A stretch of DNA of 64,000 nt, from assembly GCF_000204055.1 (NCBI RefSeq), contig NW_006768816.1, positions 241,998-305,997 on the forward strand, in the 5' to 3' direction. Made by a program: the position numbers and the translations under genes. Positions 58,321-64,000 of this stretch are shown in pieces. Origin of the DNA: Melampsora larici-populina 98AG31 (Eukaryota; Basidiomycota; Pucciniomycetes; Pucciniales; Melampsoraceae). How positions within the stretch are numbered: position 1 is the stretch's first letter; each line of letters begins with the position of its first letter. Under the pieces are notes generated by a model. It was not told the DNA's origin, made no database searches, and saw only the letters and a list, made by a program, of their open reading frames with translations.

Positions 58321-60021
58321 GTGCCAATAGATAAGCGTTATTATAGCAATAAATCGCAATGGCCTGCGCCAGTGAAATGTAACATGAACATCGAAGTCTG
58401 GGATAAGGAACTTAGGAAGTTTGGTTTGATAGGAAAGTACGGCTACTTGTTAGAAGGCTTCAAAGAAGGCTTTCACCAAGGCATTCCGAAACACAACATC
58501 AACGATTGGGACTTCTATTGCCCACCAAACCATAACTCGGCACAAAACGCAAGAAAGAAAATTGAAGACAATATTCTGAAAGAAGTGACGGCAGGCAGGA
58601 TGTGCGGTCCCTTTTCGAAAGAAGAAGTTAATGAAAAATTAGGATTCTTTAGGACAAATCCTTTAGGTGCAGTTGAAAATGGTGACGGCACCTTTCGTCC
58701 AATACACGATATGTCTTACCCCCGGTTCAACACTGACATTCCGTCAGTAAACTCTTTCGTAAATAAAGAGGAGTTTGAAACAACTTGGGATGACTTCAAA
58801 CTCATAGCATTATTTATTAGACGGCTGAAAGAAGATGTGCTCATGGGAATATTTGATTGGGAGGGGGCGTATAGACAAATCCCGACACACCCCTCTCAAT
58901 GGCCTTACTTGGCGATAATGGACTTCGAAAACAGGGTGTTTATAGACTTAATGATTGCATTCGGTGGCGTAGCGGGATGCGGCTCTTTCGGCGGTCCTGC
59001 AGATGGCTGGAAAGAGCTAATGAAGGCGGCCTTCAAGTTACTCGAAGCCTTCAGATGGGTGGATGATAACTTGTTGATCAAATTAAGGTCAGACAAGACA
59101 ACCATGGTTGAAATAGTGAAGGCTAGTGAAGCACTAGGTGTAAAGACCAATGTAATGAAGTACTCCGAGTTTGGAGAAGAGCAAAAGTTTATTGGCTTTA
59201 TATGGAATTGCGTGTTGAAAACAGTTTGATTACCTGACAAGAAACTTATAAAACGTAGAGCTGAAATAGATCACTTTCTCTCGAAAACAACGATAACAAA
59301 GAAAGAGATGCAAAGGTTTAATGAAAAGCTGAGTCATCTAACCTTGATCCTACCTCAACTGAAATGCTACCTCGTGGAAGGTTTTAGCTTCGTAGCGGCC
59401 TGGAAATCTCCAGGAAGAAGAACGATCCCAGAGGACGTGAGAGAAGACGTGGCCTATTGGAAGAGCTACCTGGAAAACTTAGACCCAACAAAAATAGTGC
59501 CCGACCACATCGTTAAGAACGTAGGATGGGTCGGAGACGCCTCAACTGATTTCGGTATTGGCGTCATAGTAGGGAAGGCCTGGTCACAGTTTAAATGGAC
59601 ACCAGGTTGGGATACACCTTCAGACCGTCCCAGAAGGACGATCGCCTGGGCCGAGACGGTAGCGGTTCGGCTTGGTATCTTGATGCTGAAGGAATTGCGA
59701 CTAGAAACTGGCCTGGCCGGTTTCCGTTTCTCTTGCCTGACTGATAACACCACAACCGAGGGTGCAGCTAGAAACAGAAAGTCTCGCGACTTTTGGGTCA
59801 ATAGGGAATGGCGAATCGTTCAGGACTTACTAGTCCAACTGGATTGCGATATAAACTTGGTAAGGGTAACCTCTGCGGACAACGAAGCCGATAAGTTATC
59901 ACGAGGCCTCCGCCCTTCAAAAGGACAAAACAATCTTGTAACAGTCCCCATCCCTGCAGACCTGAAGCCTCTATTGTCACAAGTTTTCTACACGCCTCAT
60001 TCAACCATCAACGGGCCATGA
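58321..60021 (+). pseudogene. DIRS reverse transcriptase-RNase H with one internal TGA
   Basis: The polymerase copies the element's RNA. Before TGA (59227-59229): WPAPVKCNMNIEVWDKEL, GPFSKEEVNEKLGFFRTNPL, GTFRPIHDMSYPRFN, GIFDWEGAYRQIPTHPSQWP (first catalytic Asp) and AFRWVDDNLLIKLR (the Y-x-D-D box as WVDD). After it the same frame continues LPDKKLIKRRAEIDHFLSK and into RNase H: GWVGDASTDFGIGVIVG (Asp), AWAETVAVR (Glu), SCLTDNTTTEGAA (Asp), VTSADNEADKLSRG (Asp). Apart from the single TGA the 566-codon frame is clean. Its stop overlaps the recombinase start (ATGA, 60018-60021). Confidence 0.9.
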
Positions 60022-61016
60022 CTTCAGCTCAACTCACCCTACAAAGATCAAGCTTAAATTCGACTCGACCGCTAAACGAAGCGGGGGAGTTAATGCTCAG
60101 CCAAGGGTGGGCAGCTTTGACGATTCGCCAGTATGCAGCAGCCGTGAACAAGTACTTCTTGTTCATGGGTGATGCAACTAGCCCCTTTCCTGCTAAATCG
60201 GACAACATATACAAATTCATCATCTGGTGCAGCGATCAATCAAACTCCACCTCAGTTATCAGCGAGACAATCAAATGTTACCTAACAGGCCTTAGGATGT
60301 GGCATTGCCTCCATGACGTGCAATTCCCTGAATTGAATCCGGACCGATTACGGATTCTGTTGAAGGCCACAAAGAATTGCGACCTGCTCCCATCCAAACG
60401 ACGACGTGACGGATTAACTTTGATGGATCTCGAATACCTCATACAAAAACTACCAGGCAACAACCTTCCTAACGTCACGTTGCGGGCGATACTGCTCGTC
60501 GGCTTTTGGGGATTGGCAAGGCTTGGCGAACTTACCTTACACACCGACCACCCATCAGTTTTCATCCGGCGCCGTGATGTAGCTTTCGCAGAAGACTTCT
60601 CATCTGCGATAATACGAGTCAGATTGGCGAAGACTTCAGCTCCTGGCGAAGTACAACTCTTACACTTGAATCAGCAGCCTAACTGCTTGGATCCTATAGA
60701 AGCGCTGCGTCGCCTCTTGGCCGCGTCAACTGGCACCACTGATGACCCCTTATTTCGCGGTATCTTCTCCACCGAACCGATGAGACGCTCCTCGGTGCTG
60801 GCAGTACTTTGTCACCACCAACCACCATCACGGGTATGGTCTGGTCACAGCCTTCGCATAGGCGGCGCGTCGCTTCGAGCTAATTTAGGTTGTTCACTTC
60901 GTTCGCTAAGACGCGCTGGGCGCTGGAAATCGTCGGCCTACAAGTTGTACGTAAGGCGTTATTCACGGAAAACTTTCATTGCGACCAATAGATTAGTTCA
61001 TCGGTTGCGTCGATAG
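60018..61016 (+). CDS. Tyrosine recombinase of the DIRS element, intact
   Basis: Inserts the DNA copy by strand exchange through a covalent tyrosine link. 332 residues without interruption. The N-terminal core-binding region (SQGWAALTIRQYAAAVNKYF, 28-47) is followed by the catalytic domain: Arg168 in FWGLARLGELTL, Lys205 in RLAKTSAPG, His277 and Arg280 in GHSLRIGGAS, and GRWKSSAYKLYVRRY with Tyr311 the likely nucleophile. GC content and codon use are higher than in the gag part. The ATG overlaps the upstream stop by four bases, implying re-initiation or another coupled mechanism. Confidence 0.93.
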   Translation: MTSAQLTLQRSSLNSTRPLNEAGELMLSQGWAALTIRQYAAAVNKYFLFMGDATSPFPAKSDNIYKFIIWCSDQSNSTSVISETIKCYLTGLRMWHCLHDVQFPELNPDRLRILLKATKNCDLLPSKRRRDGLTLMDLEYLIQKLPGNNLPNVTLRAILLVGFWGLARLGELTLHTDHPSVFIRRRDVAFAEDFSSAIIRVRLAKTSAPGEVQLLHLNQQPNCLDPIEALRRLLAASTGTTDDPLFRGIFSTEPMRRSSVLAVLCHHQPPSRVWSGHSLRIGGASLRANLGCSLRSLRRAGRWKSSAYKLYVRRYSRKTFIATNRLVHRLRR

Positions 61017-61148
61017 GTTGCGCTACAGTAGTGTTTTTACGTTGTACTGGCCCCTTGACTTCCTATAGCAATACAGCACAACATGCGGTGGCACCTTCTA
61101 GGCTTTGAGCGGATTGAAACCACTCCCCCAGGGAGACTTCCCTCTACG

Positions 61149-61363
61149 AGTACGGGCTTCGAGACCCTTCGCAGGGCCTCGGCTCTTCAAGCCTTCACTC
61201 CCTGTGAGTGGGTTCGAAGGGTCTCTTGCCCGTACCGTAGTGACTTCTTCCTCTGACACACTTCGTGAGTTCTTTCTGAGTTCTCACGGTGTCGCGAGGG
61301 AGCTCTAGGTTTCTCCCAAAGCTCGCCATCCTCACTCTTGAACTTTTCAAGAGCAAGGATGGC
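61149..61363. repeat. Inverted repeats in the DIRS 3' region
   Basis: GTACGGGCTTCGAGACCCTTCG... pairs with CGAAGGGTCTCTTGCCCGTAC at the two ends of 61149-61231. A second hairpin, CCATCCT(C)ACTCTTGAA with TTCAAGAGCAAGGATGG, lies at 61326-61363. Such inner complementary sequences fit DIRS circle formation; this function is inferred. Confidence 0.65.
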
Positions 61364-61400
61364 TACCGCATCTATCTTCCTAGAGATAGTCCAGTAAGTC

Positions 61401-62680
61401 CAGATCCCGGCATCTAGGACTTGCTCCTCCCTCTCTCCACCTTCTTCCTTGGAAGGAGGAAAGGCATGGATTGGGTATGCCATTGGGAATGGATAATGCT
61501 CCACAGTATCTGAAGATATCCATCATCTTCAGTGAGGATTGATATGTAGATGTTGAATGAACGACTATGACTTCATATGGGGTCATATGGGGCTCATACA
61601 ATACGGATGTGGCCATTGCTGGGATTTCCATTACAGAAAGGAGTCAGGTCCAATTTGGTTCTGCATCAAAAGGTGGAGATTGATTAGTAGTACTGGACAC
61701 TTTTCACTGTGTTACATGCGTGGCAAGCTCACCGCTCTCGACCCCCGTGAGGCTCTTGGATTTCATTAATCTCCTTTTACTCTTGATGTGCACAGACAGC
61801 CTTGTGACACAGCAACTTCCGAGTGATGTGGTTATCGCAGCTGCGCGTGCATCTGGATGATTTGTCCTGTAGGGTATAGCGAAATTTAGAGAAAGGATTT
61901 CCTGAAAAAAACAACTGATAGCTGTGCAGGTCCGTCTAAAAAAATCATCACCATCAAACTTCCCCTTGGCTACGGTAAAGAGTAGCCAAACTTTTATCCC
62001 CACATATCAATTTATAGATCTGATGTATATGGAAAAGCGGACGACCCGGTCATCACCTACTCCCAGGCGCCGAAACTTTTATGCAATTACGGCCCAGGTA
62101 ATATAAATGTGCGCAGACAGCCGGCACTCTATGACACGGCAACTAGCCATATTTCTACGAGAATGTCGCTGTGGCAGATGCACGTGTATATAGCGGTAGG
62201 GTGAAGCAAAATCAGGGGGAATGGCAGCCACAGTCTAGGTCTTGAGGGGTACAATCATCTTGAATGATTTTCAAACCATCCGGTTTGTATCCCTGACAAG
62301 TTTCAACAGGGCCGATGTGAATTGCGGTGAGCCTCGGCCTCCACTGCCTGCACACTACAGCAGTCTTTTCTCGAGAGGGAATACATACTGGGTGTGATGT
62401 AGATCATGACGGTCTTGGCCGGAGCGATACATGATGTACATATTCAACGTGACGACTGAGACCAATGTTCCACACTGAACTCGAATTAGCACTCGTCGTA
62501 AATTGAGCTCTAACCATATCATCGAGGCCTACAGAAGGATTTGAGACCGTGTTTTAGCCAAGGGGAACCAGTCTCATGCTCTGCCTTGCGCAGCATCTTT
62601 CGGTGCCGGCGAAGTGGTGCCGGAGTGGCGCTGTCGCGAAGATATCCGTCTCGAGTTTATATCCAGCCTGGGAATGGTCT
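61401..62680. other. Intergenic stretch
   Basis: No supported gene. Two diverged phrases, CAGACAGCCTTGTGACACAGCAAC (61795) and CAGACAGCCGGCACTCTATGACACGGCAAC (62113), show an old internal duplication; the first shares 16 bases with 3456-3471. Confidence 0.45.
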
Positions 62681-62688
62681 TTGCTTAC

Positions 62689-62696
62689 TATATAAG
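62689..62696 (+). promoter_or_regulatory. TATA box of the trehalose phosphatase-like gene
   Basis: TATATAAG, 125 bp before the ATG at 62821, followed by a pyrimidine-rich leader (CTTCTTCAACCTC). A well-placed core promoter. Confidence 0.6.
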
Positions 62697-62820
62697 GGGA
62701 AGATCGTGACCAGTCTTCTTCAACCTCAATTTTTCTCTTTTCTCCTCTCGTGAAAACCTGTTCTGATTTATTTATACAACTTAAAAATTGAATCTTCGCG
62801 TGAATTGATAAGATCTCGTC

Positions 62821-64000
62821 ATGGGCTTCAATAGTTCATACATTCGTTTCTGGGCTGGTTTGGCCATATCACTCTCTTTCAACTCAATTAGCCAGTCTGC
62901 GTTCATCCCCTTCATCGATGGGGCAAAGGCTGCGCAACAGGTGACCGTAAAGGATATCTCCACTCTTGATAACGCCAAAGTTGTGAAAGATATCAATGCC
63001 GCCTCGGATTCGGAAAAAGGAAAGGTTCTTTTGATGTTTGACATTGATGTGAGCGCTTTCAAGTCCTTCTGATCAATCATCAATGCAGCGATAAGAAAGA
63101 AGTCTTGATCATGAATGTTATTGTGTCCATTTGCTACAACAGGGAACCTTGAAATCTCACCTGGATAAATATAAAGAAAAAATCAATCCCTGGGTGCACG
63201 ATCTCCTCGGCTCTTTGTCCCAAGACCCAAGATTTGCGGTATACTTGAACACTGGGAGGTCAGACGAATCCCTGCGCGCCAGCTACAAAGGAGATGAATT
63301 CAAGCAAATGGGGTGGTATGCTGAGCACGGTACACTCTTCAGTGCTCCTGGAGATTCAAAGGCAACAGACTTACGAGACAGAACTCAAAGGCAATGGCTT
63401 GGTAGTACAATGGAGCTCATAGAGGGTCAGTTGAGATGCCCAGAAAAACCCTGTCATGCTCAATTCTGACTCCTTCATCTGTAATGATAGACATGCTAGT
63501 CAGCAAGTCTGATGGCAAAGGTCAGATACACTTCCTTACTATTCCTTTTTTTATCAATCAACCCATGTCCGATCTACTGATGGCACAGCTTGACTTTTGA
63601 TTCTTAGAATTATGGCCAGGTAAAGCGTCAAGGGACCAAGCAAAACAGGCCACTATTTCTTTCACCACGAGGCACCCGAACAAAGAATGTATGTGTTTTT
63701 GATCAGATCCTTTGATTCTCCGCAAAACTAAATCCTCGCATGAAAACTGCAGTTGACCAATTCTTCGAAGACCTCAAGGAAAAGCTGAAAGAAACATCTG
63801 TAGTTACTCAACACAAGGAGACAAAAACCTTGATTGAGGTCACACCAATAGGTATTAACAAAGGAACAGCAGTTGATCATTTGATGAGGCAAAAACAATA
63901 TGATCTTGCGCTGGCAGCTGGAGATGATGAGCGGGATTTCACAATGCACGAAAGAATTCGACAGAATATGATGGAAGCGAAAAAAAAGGCTTATTCCATC
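62821..64000 (+). CDS. Trehalose-6-phosphate phosphatase-like HAD enzyme with signal peptide, 3' cut
   Basis: Predicted to remove phosphate from trehalose-6-phosphate. Exons 62821-63048, 63143-63425, 63491-63520 (30 nt), 63608-63688 and 63753 to beyond 64000. HAD motif I is DIDGTL (residues 74-79, with the first intron falling between DID and GTL). Motif II is NTGR (112-115), followed by WYAEHGTLFSAPG. The Lys motif is PIGINKGTA (239-247) and motif IV is AGDDERDFTM (263-272). All catalytic residues visible are intact. The first 26 or so residues (MGFNSSYIRFWAGLAISLSF ...) read as a signal peptide, unusual because fungal Tps2-type enzymes are intracellular and much larger. A mitochondrial leader is a less likely reading. 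Confidence 0.85.

Larger units (their letters stand above)
55910..61400 (+). mobile_element. DIRS-type tyrosine-recombinase retrotransposon
   Basis: Order is gag-like segments, reverse transcriptase, RNase H, tyrosine recombinase, which defines DIRS elements; these integrate by recombination without an integrase and carry unusual terminal repeats. The leader (55945-56125) and tail (61130-61365) are full of short hairpins. I could not match the left and right termini to each other, so the ends are approximate. No methyltransferase domain was seen. Confidence 0.8.

Noticed and set aside
59466..59801. Minus-strand frames opposite RNase H and recombinase
   Set aside because: The plus strand carries the conserved catalytic motifs; the opposite frames are shadows.

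Overview
The window looks like nuclear DNA of a basidiomycete fungus, most plausibly a rust (Pucciniales). Genes are broken by many short GT-AG introns of about 50-100 bp, some exons are only a few bases long, base composition is AT-rich, and roughly half or more of the window is transposon sequence. The lineage call rests on gene style, the transposon families and a small cysteine-rich secreted protein; no marker in the window fixes the species.

Layout. 1-3053 (-) is most of a laccase-like multicopper oxidase cut by the left edge. 4.1-5.4 kb holds small inverted-repeat elements. 6828-7566 (+) is a COQ2-type polyprenyltransferase interrupted by three in-frame TGA codons. 8.5-24.8 kb is a transposon landscape: a hAT element with terminal repeats and a target duplication (8526-12991), a 1.5-kb foldback carrying a nested MITE (13174-14689), a decayed second hAT (about 14.7-18.9 kb), a CACTA-like foldback (21013-21828), a tRNA-derived SINE-like segment (about 22.25 kb) and tandem repeats (24.4-24.8 kb). 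25.1-28 kb has two related loci of unknown function. 28.5-29.6 kb has three MITE-like elements. 34.6-35.7 kb is a Tc1/IS630-type transposase, 36.8-38.8 kb a decayed multi-exon gene of unknown family, and 39.3-40.5 kb a PIF/Harbinger-like element with another MITE inside it.

41.1-52 kb is the ordinary gene island: a small secreted cysteine-rich protein (41715), HSP60 (-) and HSP10 (+) head to head over a short promoter with perfect heat-shock elements, a YCII-domain protein (-), and the mitochondrial J-protein Jac1/HscB (-). HSP60/HSP10 fold proteins and Jac1 delivers Fe-S clusters in mitochondria. 53.4-54 kb is a dead integrase. 56-61.4 kb is a DIRS-type retrotransposon: gag-like segments, reverse transcriptase/RNase H with one stop, and an intact tyrosine recombinase. 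The right edge (62821-64000, +) is a trehalose-6-phosphate-phosphatase-type HAD enzyme with an apparent signal peptide, cut by the edge.

Coding exons were inferred by eye from splice signals and protein family motifs. No search or alignment was run.
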